A DNA stretch of 55,613 bases, taken from the NCBI GenBank assembly GCA_005888745.1, contig VBBS01000031.1:1-55613 (forward strand), given 5' to 3'. The translations under genes were made by a program, and so were the position numbers. Within the stretch, counting starts at the first letter, position 1, and each line of letters opens with the position of its first letter. Source of the stretch: Candidatus Bathyarchaeota archaeon. Lineage in GTDB: Archaea > Thermoproteota > Bathyarchaeia > 40CM-2-53-6. The notes below the pieces were generated by a model. That model had not been told where the DNA came from, made no database searches, and saw only the letters and a list, made by a program, of their open reading frames with translations. This document shows, piece by piece, positions 43,390 to 50,986 of the stretch.

Positions 43390-43800
43390 TTAGAGGATTG
43401 ATGGTTCTTCCTTGGTAGCATCAGTGGAACCGATGTAATCGTAGACTCCAGTCTTCAATACTTTCAGAGATAATAGGGCGCATTTCAGTCTCACCGCCGT
43501 AAGCTGTCCACCTATCAGCGATAGAACGTCTTCCTTGGAGATCTTGCGGACATCATCAACGGTTTTCCCCTTAACGAGCTCTGTCAGCATAGAGGCCGAG
43601 GCTTGGCTTATCGCGCAGCCTTGCCCGTTGAACTTCACATCTTTCACAATATTCCTCTCGTCGAGCTCAAGTTGCATCTCGACTACGTCTCCGCACAACG
43701 GGTTCGTGTCTCTCGCGTGAATCTGAGCACGGGGCAAGCTGCCCTTGTTCCGGGGATAGCGGTAGTAGTCGAGAATTATCTCGGAATAAATAGAGCTCAT
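43390..43800 (-). CDS. sufU: Fe-S scaffold/sulfur transfer protein SufU (IscU type)
   Basis: This 136-residue protein has the three conserved cysteines: Cys36 ('NPLCGD'), Cys62 ('GCAISQASAS') and Cys107 ('RLKCALLSLK'). The Gly-rich insertion around 'KEDVLSLIGG' before the last cysteine fits SufU, which accepts sulfur from SufS and in many cases binds zinc. ATG 43800 overlaps the end of sufS by 4 nt, so the pair is translationally coupled. Confidence 0.94.
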   Translation of the reverse strand: MSSIYSEIILDYYRYPRNKGSLPRAQIHARDTNPLCGDVVEMQLELDERNIVKDVKFNGQGCAISQASASMLTELVKGKTVDDVRKISKEDVLSLIGGQLTAVRLKCALLSLKVLKTGVYDYIGSTDATKEEPSIL

Positions 43801-45041
43801 ATCTTGAATATTCTTCCCGCCCGTTTCACAGATTCTGCAAGCCGGTCGATTTCCTCCTCATTGTTGTAGACATAGACGCTTGCCCGGGTCGTGGAAGAGA
43901 CCCCGAGTCGTTCCATCAGCGGCTGTGCACAATGATGACCTGACCGCACGGCGATCCCGTCTTCGTCCAGAAGAGTTGCCATATCGTGAGCATGAACATC
44001 CCCCAAATTGAAACTTATCACCCCAGCTTTTGTCCCCGGATTCTCGGGACCATAGATTCTAATGCCCTTCACCTTGCCCAGTCTGTCATGCGCGTATTCT
44101 GTCAATTCCCGTTCGTGCCCTTGTATGTTGCGCAGTCCTAGCTCTGACACATAATCGACGGCTTTTCCTAAACCAATCGCCCCAGCTATGTTGGTGGTTC
44201 CCGCTTCAAATTTGTAGGGAGAATCCTTCCAGGTTGATTCGTAAAGGTGGACTTCTCGGATCATCTCGCCGCCTCCGTGATAAGGAGGCATTTCTTCGAG
44301 CTGCGTTTTTTTCGCAAATAATACTCCTATCCCCGTTGGGCCGCACATCTTGTGTCCTGAGAAAGCAAGAAAGTCGCAATCTAGATCTCGAACATCTACC
44401 GGGATGTGGGGAACAGATTGGGCAGCATCAACGAGGACTGGACAGCCCTGCTTGTGTGCTTCTCGGACGTACTCACGAACCGGATTGATCGTTCCGAGAA
44501 CGTTCGACACGTGAGTCATAGTAACGAGTTTGATTCCCCCTGATTCCAGGTGCAGTCGAAAATCGTCATGGATCAGATGGCCATCATCGGTCAACCCTAC
44601 GTACTTCAGATGCGCACCTCTCTCCTTGGCGAGTAGTTGCCATGGGACAATGTTGCTGTGGTGCTCCATCTCGGTAAGAATGATCCCATCTCCAAGACCA
44701 ATGTTTGTCCGGCCCCAGGACTGGGCGACTAGGTTGATGGCCTCTGTGGTCCCGCGAACAAAGATTATCTCGCTCGGACTGCTCGCGTTTATCAGCCGAG
44801 CAATCTTGGCCCTTGCCTCTTCATAAGCCGCAGTCGCCTCTTCGCTGATCTTGTAGACTCCACGATGAACGTTAGCATTGTACTCGTTGTAAAAACGGGT
44901 CAGCTCATCGATTACGTCTCGAGGTTTCTGGGTCGTGGCCGCGCTGTCTAGATATGCTAGCGGCTTTCCATTGATAATGCGTTTGAGGATCGGGAAATCA
45001 TGTCTGACCTTTTCGACGTCGTACGGTTCCTTTCCGTGAAT
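43797..45041 (-). CDS. sufS: cysteine desulfurase SufS, no canonical start codon
   Basis: This pyridoxal-phosphate enzyme releases sulfur from cysteine for cluster assembly. It starts its homology at 'PYDVEKVRHDFPILKRIING' and shows the PLP lysine in 'FSGHKMCGP' and the active cysteine in 'RSGHHCAQP'. About 414 residues is normal. No ATG, GTG or TTG exists in frame between the stop of the upstream hesB gene (45121) and the conserved region. The frame continues into hesB, where the residues are its shadow. ATT 45041, about three residues before 'KEPYDV', is the best-placed start. Confidence 0.9.
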   Translation of the reverse strand: MHGKEPYDVEKVRHDFPILKRIINGKPLAYLDSAATTQKPRDVIDELTRFYNEYNANVHRGVYKISEEATAAYEEARAKIARLINASSPSEIIFVRGTTEAINLVAQSWGRTNIGLGDGIILTEMEHHSNIVPWQLLAKERGAHLKYVGLTDDGHLIHDDFRLHLESGGIKLVTMTHVSNVLGTINPVREYVREAHKQGCPVLVDAAQSVPHIPVDVRDLDCDFLAFSGHKMCGPTGIGVLFAKKTQLEEMPPYHGGGEMIREVHLYESTWKDSPYKFEAGTTNIAGAIGLGKAVDYVSELGLRNIQGHERELTEYAHDRLGKVKGIRIYGPENPGTKAGVISFNLGDVHAHDMATLLDEDGIAVRSGHHCAQPLMERLGVSSTTRASVYVYNNEEEIDRLAESVKRAGRIFKI

Positions 45042-45120
45042 GTATGCTGTCGCCTGTTTTTGCGTAGCGTATCCCCTGACAGTGCTCTGCGCAAGCTGTC
45101 CGGGAAAAGTTAGGGGAAGC

Positions 45121-45501
45121 TTAGTAGTGGGCGTGGTGCTCTTCGGGACTGCGAGCCCCGGTAGCCTGTTCCTTGCCTTTCGGTACGAAGCTATGGCCGC
45201 AACCGCATGTGAGGTAGCTTTCGGGGAAGTTGAACTTGAAGCCCCCACCCATCTCCGTCTCAACATAATCGATCTCGGCGTCTCCGAGAAGGTCCGCGCT
45301 CTTCGGGTCAGCTACAATGTTCACACCGTTCTTGTGCTCGATGACATCGCTGTCGCTGGTTTTATCCAGCTTCAGACCGAACTGGTATCCCGCGCATCCT
45401 CCTGCTTTGACGAAGATTCGTAGGGCGAGGGACGGGTCGCTGACCTGTTTCAAATAGTCCTGGACCTTGACCGCTGCCTTCTCAGTTATGCTAATTGCCA
45501 T
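45121..45501 (-). CDS. A-type Fe-S carrier (HesB/IscA family)
   Basis: This 126-residue carrier delivers assembled clusters to target proteins. The three cysteines are Cys36 ('GGCAGYQFG'), Cys99 and Cys101 ('LTCGCGHSF'). The tail after residue 105 is a His-rich extension ('SPEEHHAHY') not seen in most relatives. ATG 45501 has a TATA element (45531-45540) at leaderless-like distance. It is followed by sufS and sufU on the same strand. Confidence 0.93.
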   Translation of the reverse strand: MAISITEKAAVKVQDYLKQVSDPSLALRIFVKAGGCAGYQFGLKLDKTSDSDVIEHKNGVNIVADPKSADLLGDAEIDYVETEMGGGFKFNFPESYLTCGCGHSFVPKGKEQATGARSPEEHHAHY

Positions 45502-45530
45502 ATTCTCTACCTAGTGCTAGCTCAGGGCTC

Positions 45531-45565
45531 CCTTTTTAACCCAATCCCTTCTAAGAAGGCTTGGG
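45531..45565 (-). promoter_or_regulatory. hesB promoter: TATA box and upstream inverted repeat
   Basis: The TATA-like GTTAAAAAGG (45531-45540) touches an imperfect inverted repeat (45540-45565) made of CCCAA/TTGGG outer arms and CTTCT/AGAAG inner arms. The repeat could be the sufC terminator, a regulator site, or both, since sufC ends at 45608 on the same strand. Confidence 0.5.
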
Positions 45566-45607
45566 TTCGGTAACGGGGTTGTTTCAAGACGGTTTATCCC
45601 AAGACGC

Positions 45608-46429
45608 TTATTCGGTAGGGTGACCATTACCCTGTTGAGGAACCATGGAATCCGTAACCTCACCGACTTCCTTCTTTATCCAATCATAGCCTCTTGCCTC
45701 CAGAACGTCTGCGAGCTCGGGTCCGCCTGACTTTACCATTCTGCCGTCGAGGAGGATGTGCACGTGGTTGGGTTTGATGTATCGTAGGATTCTCTGGTAG
45801 TGTGTGATGATCATGACGCCCATTTCGGGGCCTACGAGCTTGTTCACGCCTTCGGCGACGATTTTGACGGAATCTATGTCCAGTCCGGAGTCTGTTTCGT
45901 CCAGAACGGCTATTTTCGGCTGTAAAACTGCCAGTTGGAGTATTTCGCAACGCTTCTTCTCACCCCCGGAGAACCCTTCGTTAAGGTATCTTGTTGCGAA
46001 AGAGTCGTCCATATCGAGAAGCCTGAGCTTCTCCTTCAAGAGCTTTCTAAACTCGAGAACCGAGACCATTTCTTGGCCCAGGTCACCTCGCTTTCCTCCC
46101 TGCCGGACAGAATTGTAGGCAGTTCGGAGAAAGGTGGAAAGTGATACTCCTGGGACTTCATACGGGTATTGGAATGCGAGAAACACGCCTTTCCTGGCTC
46201 TGGCATCTGGTGCTAGGTTCAGGAGCGTTTGTCCGTCAAAACTGATGTCGCCTTTTGTCACCTTGTATTTGGGGTGTCCCATTATAGTCGAGGCTAGCGT
46301 GCTCTTTCCAGAGCCGTTTGGTCCCATGATCGCGTGTATTTCGCCTTGTTTGACTTGAAAGTCGACTCCTTTCAGTATCTCTTTTCCTTCAATGGAAGCG
46401 TGCAGGTCTTTGATTTCCAGCTGGCTCAA
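45608..46429 (-). CDS. sufC: Fe-S assembly ATPase SufC
   Basis: This ABC-type ATPase forms the SufBC2D complex. Walker A is 'GPNGSGKST', the signature is 'FSGGEKKR' and Walker B is '[11 protein letters not shown]'. The TTG at 46429 gives '[18 protein letters not shown]', the normal SufC N-terminus, and is preceded by AAGGA. ATG codons at 46510, 46522 and 46537 would add 27-36 residues but lie at or before the predicted transcription start set by the TATA box at 46520-46527. It may head the left-facing arm with hesB, sufS and sufU. Confidence 0.93.
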   Translation of the reverse strand: MSQLEIKDLHASIEGKEILKGVDFQVKQGEIHAIMGPNGSGKSTLASTIMGHPKYKVTKGDISFDGQTLLNLAPDARARKGVFLAFQYPYEVPGVSLSTFLRTAYNSVRQGGKRGDLGQEMVSVLEFRKLLKEKLRLLDMDDSFATRYLNEGFSGGEKKRCEILQLAVLQPKIAVLDETDSGLDIDSVKIVAEGVNKLVGPEMGVMIITHYQRILRYIKPNHVHILLDGRMVKSGGPELADVLEARGYDWIKKEVGEVTDSMVPQQGNGHPTE

Positions 46430-46508
46430 TTCCTGATCCTTCTCACTTTCTCGCTTGGGTTCTATACGTGCCTTGTTTTCCCCTTTTTCGTGGCCCGACG
46501 AGAGCGGC

Positions 46509-46528
46509 ATGACGTACGTCATATTTAA
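46509..46528 (-). promoter_or_regulatory. sufC promoter: TATA box and perfect palindrome
   Basis: The TATA box TTAAATAT (46520-46527) runs into ATGACGTACGTCAT (46509-46522), a perfect 14-bp palindrome. Twelve of 14 bases recur at the sufB promoter (38369-38382), suggesting one regulator for both suf arms. Confidence 0.65.
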
Positions 46529-46648
46529 GGGCTCCAAAACCGCGCCAAGGAAATCTGTGACTTCACTCCGAGCCTCGCAGTTACGCCCTGATTATCGCTA
46601 GCAGCGCAGTTGTGGAACTAGGGACATCTTCCCAGAGCCTAGAGGAAA

Positions 46649-47245
46649 ATGAGTTACTTGCCAGAGTTCTTCATCGTTCTAGGGATCTTTGTTTTCCTCG
46701 CAATGAGTTTCCTAAGCGCCCTTCTCGATGACGACCTGCCTTCGACTCTCCCATACCTCTTTCAGGGAGCGGCCGCAGGGGGCCTCGGATTGTTTCTGAT
46801 CAATCAGACATTCATTAATGGCGGAATATTGAGCCGAGTTCCGACCGACCCGACACGCTTCTGGATAGGCGTTGCCTACTTAGCTTCAGCCGTTTCCATG
46901 TCGGCCGGCCTTAACGTCTATCTTGCAATAGTTCGTCGGAAGATGGCTCTGTCATCGATCCTCTCGGGTGCAGTGACAGTGCCCACTTTCATGGTCTCGG
47001 CCATCCTTGTTTCTTCCTTTCTAGGAACTGGGGGAGAAGTAGGCTTCTCTCCCGCAACAGTTCTGATTATGGCAGTGTCGGCGTCCCTAATCAGTGTAAG
47101 CATATTCGGCTTCCTGCGTGAAGGGCACCTGCATTTCAGAAACTCATCTGGTGGAGGAGGAGCATTGTCGACGAGCCCAGTATCCCTGCCCTCAGTGCAA
47201 GGAGAAGATGACTGGGAGGAATCTCCGAAGAAAGAAAGCGAGTGA
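46649..47245 (+). CDS. membrane protein with C-terminal 'FGFLRE ... WEESP' module (1)
   Basis: This 198-residue protein has five hydrophobic segments and a cytoplasmic-looking tail. The last helix and tail ('VLIMAVSASLISVSIFGFLR', 'HFRNSS', then an acidic 'DDWEESPKKE') are repeated in the next gene. ATG 46649 has an AGAGGAA site before it. It is divergent from sufC. No known family was recognised; it could be part of a surface-protein assembly or anchoring machine. Confidence 0.75.
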   Translation: MSYLPEFFIVLGIFVFLAMSFLSALLDDDLPSTLPYLFQGAAAGGLGLFLINQTFINGGILSRVPTDPTRFWIGVAYLASAVSMSAGLNVYLAIVRRKMALSSILSGAVTVPTFMVSAILVSSFLGTGGEVGFSPATVLIMAVSASLISVSIFGFLREGHLHFRNSSGGGGALSTSPVSLPSVQGEDDWEESPKKESE

Positions 47246-47255
47246 GGGAAGGAAG

Positions 47256-47660
47256 ATGGAAAGTCTCAGAGAGATCTTCGCTCGGAGACACAAGGTATCT
47301 CTCAGATGGGGGCTCTTACTACTCTCAGCACTGTTCATCAGCAGCGCGACAGCTCTCGTCTACGACAAGATGGTATACGAGAGACCGCTCAACGTAGGCA
47401 GCGCGGTCACAGGTTCAGGGTCAACAGCACCACCAGGAGTAACCTTCTCGCCACCGACAATACTGATTCTCGCAGTGTCAGTGTTCATAATCAGTCTAAG
47501 CGTGTTCGGGTTCCTTCGTGAAGCACGCAAGCACTTCAGAAACACATCCGTTGGACACGGATCATCGGCAACGGGTCAGGGGTCCACGCCTCCGGACGAG
47601 GCTGAATGGGAGGAGTCTCCGAGGAAAGAGGAGGAATCCTCCACCGCTTCATCGGGATAG
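47256..47660 (+). CDS. membrane protein with C-terminal 'FGFLRE ... WEESP' module (2)
   Basis: This 134-residue protein has two helices, one near residues 16-35 and one near 70-90, joined by an outside loop rich in Gly, Ser and Pro. The second helix and tail ('ILAVSVFIISLSVFGFLREA', 'HFRNTS', 'EWEESPRKEEE') match the preceding gene, so the two share a duplicated module. ATG 47256 is preceded by GGAAGGAAG; the frame is open upstream but overlaps the first gene. Spacing of 10 nt suggests an operon. Function unknown. Confidence 0.75.
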   Translation: MESLREIFARRHKVSLRWGLLLLSALFISSATALVYDKMVYERPLNVGSAVTGSGSTAPPGVTFSPPTILILAVSVFIISLSVFGFLREARKHFRNTSVGHGSSATGQGSTPPDEAEWEESPRKEEESSTASSG

Positions 47661-47755
47661 TACCACTTCTGGTCGTATCCGGTAACACAGTATAGAAGAA
47701 AGCGTTCAACGCGCATCGCGGAAGATATGGAGAGCGAAGGAGGTGAGAGAACAGA

Positions 47756-48418
47756 ATGAAGTTTCTCAAAGTAGAATGGACAAAAAAGAGAGGTGCTATT
47801 GCTCTCTTAGCAACAGGTTTAGTTGTCACAAGTTTCATTCTCGGTGGCTACATAGCTACCGGGAACTTGAATCCATGGGGCAACAGACACTACTACCAAA
47901 TACTGAACGCGAACTTCCAGGAATGTCACACTCTAAGCGGAGTACAGGCATGTACGAGTGAACACAACGTGCTCTACAACGCTGGCGCACTATGGGTCCA
48001 GCAGGTCACATCGGGCGAGACCCCAACCGGGGGGGTGTGCGCGCCGTCGGCCACCTGCGGCTTCAAGTATATCGCCATGTCAGCGGGCACCACTGCACCC
48101 GTCGCCACCGACTCGGTTAGCGGCGCGACGAACGGCGACTGTGGTAAGCCCACGGACACCGAGCTAACAACGAACGGCTTTGCACGAGCCGTGGGGATAG
48201 TCACGGACATCTCTGGCTCATCGCCAAAGTCTTCGACCGTGGTTCTCACCTTCACCGCCACCGCCACGCAAGCTGTCGCAAAGTCATGCCTAGTCAACCA
48301 GTCCACCGCAGCCAACGCGGCTAACCTCCAGCTAGCCACCGCTACCTTCACCTCGATCACGTTGCAAAACCTCGACACGATACAGATAACATGGACCATA
48401 TCTTGGACTTGGACCTAA
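47756..48418 (+). CDS. secreted/anchored protein with virion-like beta domain
   Basis: This 220-residue protein has a basic start and one hydrophobic helix (about residues 14-36) that acts as signal or anchor. The outside domain reads 'FKYIAMSAGTTAPVATDSV', 'TNGFARAVGIVTD' and ends 'TATFTSITLQNLDTIQITWT'. That order (short 'I-A-x-G-T-T-A-P-x-x-T-D' strand, 'NGxARA', final 'L-x-N-x-D-T-I-x-I-T-W-T') recalls a domain I know from tailed-virus structural proteins. Four or more cysteines suggest disulfides. A strong GGAGGTGA site precedes the ATG. It may form surface appendages or display a domesticated virion module. Confidence 0.75.
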   Translation: MKFLKVEWTKKRGAIALLATGLVVTSFILGGYIATGNLNPWGNRHYYQILNANFQECHTLSGVQACTSEHNVLYNAGALWVQQVTSGETPTGGVCAPSATCGFKYIAMSAGTTAPVATDSVSGATNGDCGKPTDTELTTNGFARAVGIVTDISGSSPKSSTVVLTFTATATQAVAKSCLVNQSTAANAANLQLATATFTSITLQNLDTIQITWTISWTWT

Positions 48419-48493
48419 GGCGTGTCACGCACGCCACTGAAAAAGGCTAAACCCGAAACTCGGATGTTTCAATCTCCGAGTAATCGGCATCAA

Positions 48494-48518
48494 CTGATAC
48501 TATGACTATCGGTATCAG
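48494..48518. repeat. inverted repeat
   Basis: CTGATAC and GTATCAG form a perfect 7-bp stem around an 11-nt loop, 75-100 nt beyond the stop of the preceding gene. It may be a terminator-like or regulatory hairpin, but lacks a T-tract. Confidence 0.4.
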
Positions 48519-48832
48519 CCTCAATTTCGGCATTTATAACTCTGAGGACCCAGTTTCCTTCAGAGAGTTTATTGAGTCGGGAAAGATAAGGACGGTAATT
48601 GATACGAGCCTGGTCGTTGATGCAGAACTCGGGAAACGGCTCCGATAACTCTTCGGGTGTCTGCTAAATTGGGCTATGTTGATTTGGATGCGGTTCTCGG
48701 CAGGTGGATAGAGCCCTCAGCAGCGCGTCTAGCCCTGGATCTGCATTGGGCCAGGAAAAGTTCACGCAGGGGAAGCTGTAGTGTGGCCGAATCAGTCATG
48801 GTATTGATGGTCTACTCTTAGAGAGAAATCCT
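48502..48832 (+). pseudogene. possible broken small gene
   Basis: An ATG at 48502 opens 48 residues ('NSEDPVSFREFIESGKIRTV' and 'DTSLVVDAELGKRLR') ending at 48648. A second frame, open from 48645, continues with protein-like sequence ('VSAKLGYVDLDAVLGRWIEP', 'ARLALDLHWARK') and stops near 48822. The quality of both pieces suggests one gene interrupted by a frame change. It could also be two chance frames. No family recognised. Confidence 0.3.
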
Positions 48833-48849
48833 AGAGGGGCGGGAGCGGG

Positions 48850-49672
48850 TTGGTGGGTAGTGGATAAACTATTTCCTCGGTTTCCACGCGTGGAATCCGT
48901 GGAATCTCTCGACTCTGATAGAGTCTGGTTGATAGACAGAGACCCATCTTCCTTCATCTCAGCAGACTAGCGGAAGAAAGCCACGCCCAGCATGGTCCCC
49001 TTTTTTTGCGAACATGTCAGCAGCACCCACCTACGCTATCCTGCCTGAAGCGTCAAAGCAAAAGACGATACTCGATAACCGGAAGAATTATCGGAACCCC
49101 TTACCCACAACCACAGCAGCTAGTCAAGAACCCAGAAAAAGAAAGGCCAATCTTCCCGGTAGCCCCGGCTAGTTCGCATATTGCAGGAAGAGTCGACCGA
49201 TCGCTAGGTAAAGGTCTATCTCCGGGGGCGGATCCACAGTGAAACACAGCTTAACGAGGAAAGCCTTTCCGGTCTAAGAAAAACAATTCTCTCAAGCAAG
49301 AGTAGACACGATCGTGGATAGAGCTTTACCGAATACTATACACGTAGACCGGAATCCCCGACTAGACCGGAGCCTTACGAATTGTACGAAACCAGGTTTT
49401 TTGATAAGGTGCTAGACCAAAGAGAAATACGTTGGGTAGTCGGCCGACCGAAACATAACAAGAAGAAAGCCCGCTAAGTTTTCTTTAGCTTTTCCGAGAT
49501 TCCACGCGAGAGTCGGCCACTTTGCTTTTGCTTCCAGTTCCGAAGGACAACATTACGTGTTACAACACGTGTATTCCCACCCAGCACACCCCACTCAAAG
49601 ATGGAAGCATCGTAGGCGTCAATGCGTTTTATTTGGAGGGGAGTCTAAGCGCGAAAAGTTTCACTGACTGCA
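48850..49672. other. long intergenic region with hairpins and a T-tract
   Basis: No convincing gene lies here. It holds the perfect palindrome TTCCACGCGTGGAA (48882-48895), the hairpin GACTCT-GAT-AGAGTC (48911-48925) and a T7 run (49001-49007) that could end a transcript. A TATA-like GTTTTATTTG (49624-49633) lies about 45 nt before the next ATG. A 78-residue frame at 49006-49242 has no protein-like features. Confidence 0.4.
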
Positions 49673-50986
49673 ATGCTGATCCTTGCAATCGTTGCAGCTG
49701 TAAGCATGCCTGTTGGTCATGCAACTAACAACGTTCACACTTTCTTCACGACCGCGACGACTGTTGGAACATGTGGGACACTGTGCAAAGGATTGTCTAC
49801 TACTTCTGGAACCGGTTCGACTTCGACTGTAGAGACGAGTCTTGCGATTGGTTCAGGTCCCGCTTTGGATGCGAATGCTAATGCGATGAAGACTGGGACT
49901 TGGAGTTCTGGAACGACTTTCACGATTACAGGATTGTCTACGACTACTGCGGCTGACGAGTTTATTGCAGTGATTGTTACAAACGCTCAAGCGATTACAG
50001 TTTCAAGTCTCGCAACTACTGGAATTACCTGGGATGCTTCTGCGGCAGTGAATTCGGCTCCTGCCTCTTGCACGTTTAGAGTTACTGCGTGGAGAGGATT
50101 TTCGACTGCGACTCTTACGACTCAAACAACGACTGTCACATTGAGCACTACTCCGGCTGGTGCGAGCGGCGAAATCATTGCATTCTCTGGAACCAATGAC
50201 CCGACGAACACTTGGAATCCTTTCGATAAGGCGGCTACTCTTAACAACGTTGGTAGTCAATGTTCTGGAGGGAATAGTACTCCGACTATTACTACGACTT
50301 CTGCGACTTTGAACGCTGACGACATGGTTATTGGCGCGTTCGGTAGTTCGCAGTCGGTGACTGAGACTGCTGGTACTGGTTTCACTCTGGACTTGACTGT
50401 TGCCGCTGCGGGTCAGAGCCTCGCGATGGAGCATAAGACTGTTACTACTACTGGTACTCAGACATGTGATTTCCCGACGAGTACAAATCGCTGGGATGTC
50501 TTTTGTATCGTTCTTCAGTCGGCTCCGAAATATTACATAATCGAGCCTGAGACTTCTGCATCATTGACTGGAACACCTTCAACCGCCGCTAATGGCTTTA
50601 GTGGGACGGGTTGGGTTTACGATGTTGCTGGTATCCAGAACGGATTGTTCGACATTCAATCTGGAACATGGCAGATCGACTTAACCGGAGCAGTAGGTTC
50701 TACGACTGGAACTCCTGTTGCTCGATACTTCGTTACCGCATGGTCTTGCACTACAAACAGTTGCACGACTGCAACTCTCCTGTGGAAGAATTGGGACACC
50801 GCAACCAACGTAGCAAGTTCGACAACTGCAACACCCAGAACATATACAACCGGGAGTCAGTCACAGATTACTTGGACAAGTGGTAACTTCTTAGCGTTCG
50901 AAATCTGGGTTGCGTGGCAATACTCTGGAACTACTACGACTACTACAATGACCGAGACAACAATCAGAGTCTTAGTGGATCACTGA
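49673..50986 (+). CDS. giant surface adhesin, N-terminal part (signal peptide and beta domains)
   Basis: This 437-residue frame starts with a signal peptide ('MLILAIVAAVSMPVGHA') and then Thr/Ser-rich beta-sandwich sequence in two blocks (about residues 20-280 and 285-425). The second block includes 'GWVYDVAGIQNGLFDIQSGT' and 'LAFEIWVAWQYSG'. It has no membrane anchor of its own. Its stop lies within the first codons of the repeat frame at 50914-55479, one base out of phase. I think both frames encode one protein, joined by a frameshift or split by a base error. Confidence 0.75.
   Translation: MLILAIVAAVSMPVGHATNNVHTFFTTATTVGTCGTLCKGLSTTSGTGSTSTVETSLAIGSGPALDANANAMKTGTWSSGTTFTITGLSTTTAADEFIAVIVTNAQAITVSSLATTGITWDASAAVNSAPASCTFRVTAWRGFSTATLTTQTTTVTLSTTPAGASGEIIAFSGTNDPTNTWNPFDKAATLNNVGSQCSGGNSTPTITTTSATLNADDMVIGAFGSSQSVTETAGTGFTLDLTVAAAGQSLAMEHKTVTTTGTQTCDFPTSTNRWDVFCIVLQSAPKYYIIEPETSASLTGTPSTAANGFSGTGWVYDVAGIQNGLFDIQSGTWQIDLTGAVGSTTGTPVARYFVTAWSCTTNSCTTATLLWKNWDTATNVASSTTATPRTYTTGSQSQITWTSGNFLAFEIWVAWQYSGTTTTTTMTETTIRVLVDH

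Noticed and set aside
46430-46537. N-terminal extension of SufC from upstream ATG codons
   Set aside because: It overlaps the TATA box and palindrome and is not homologous to SufC; the TTG at 46429 gives the family N-terminus.
49006-49242. 78-residue plus-strand frame in the gene-poor region
   Set aside because: Low-complexity basic/Pro/Gln sequence beginning at a T7 run; no promoter or ribosome-binding site.
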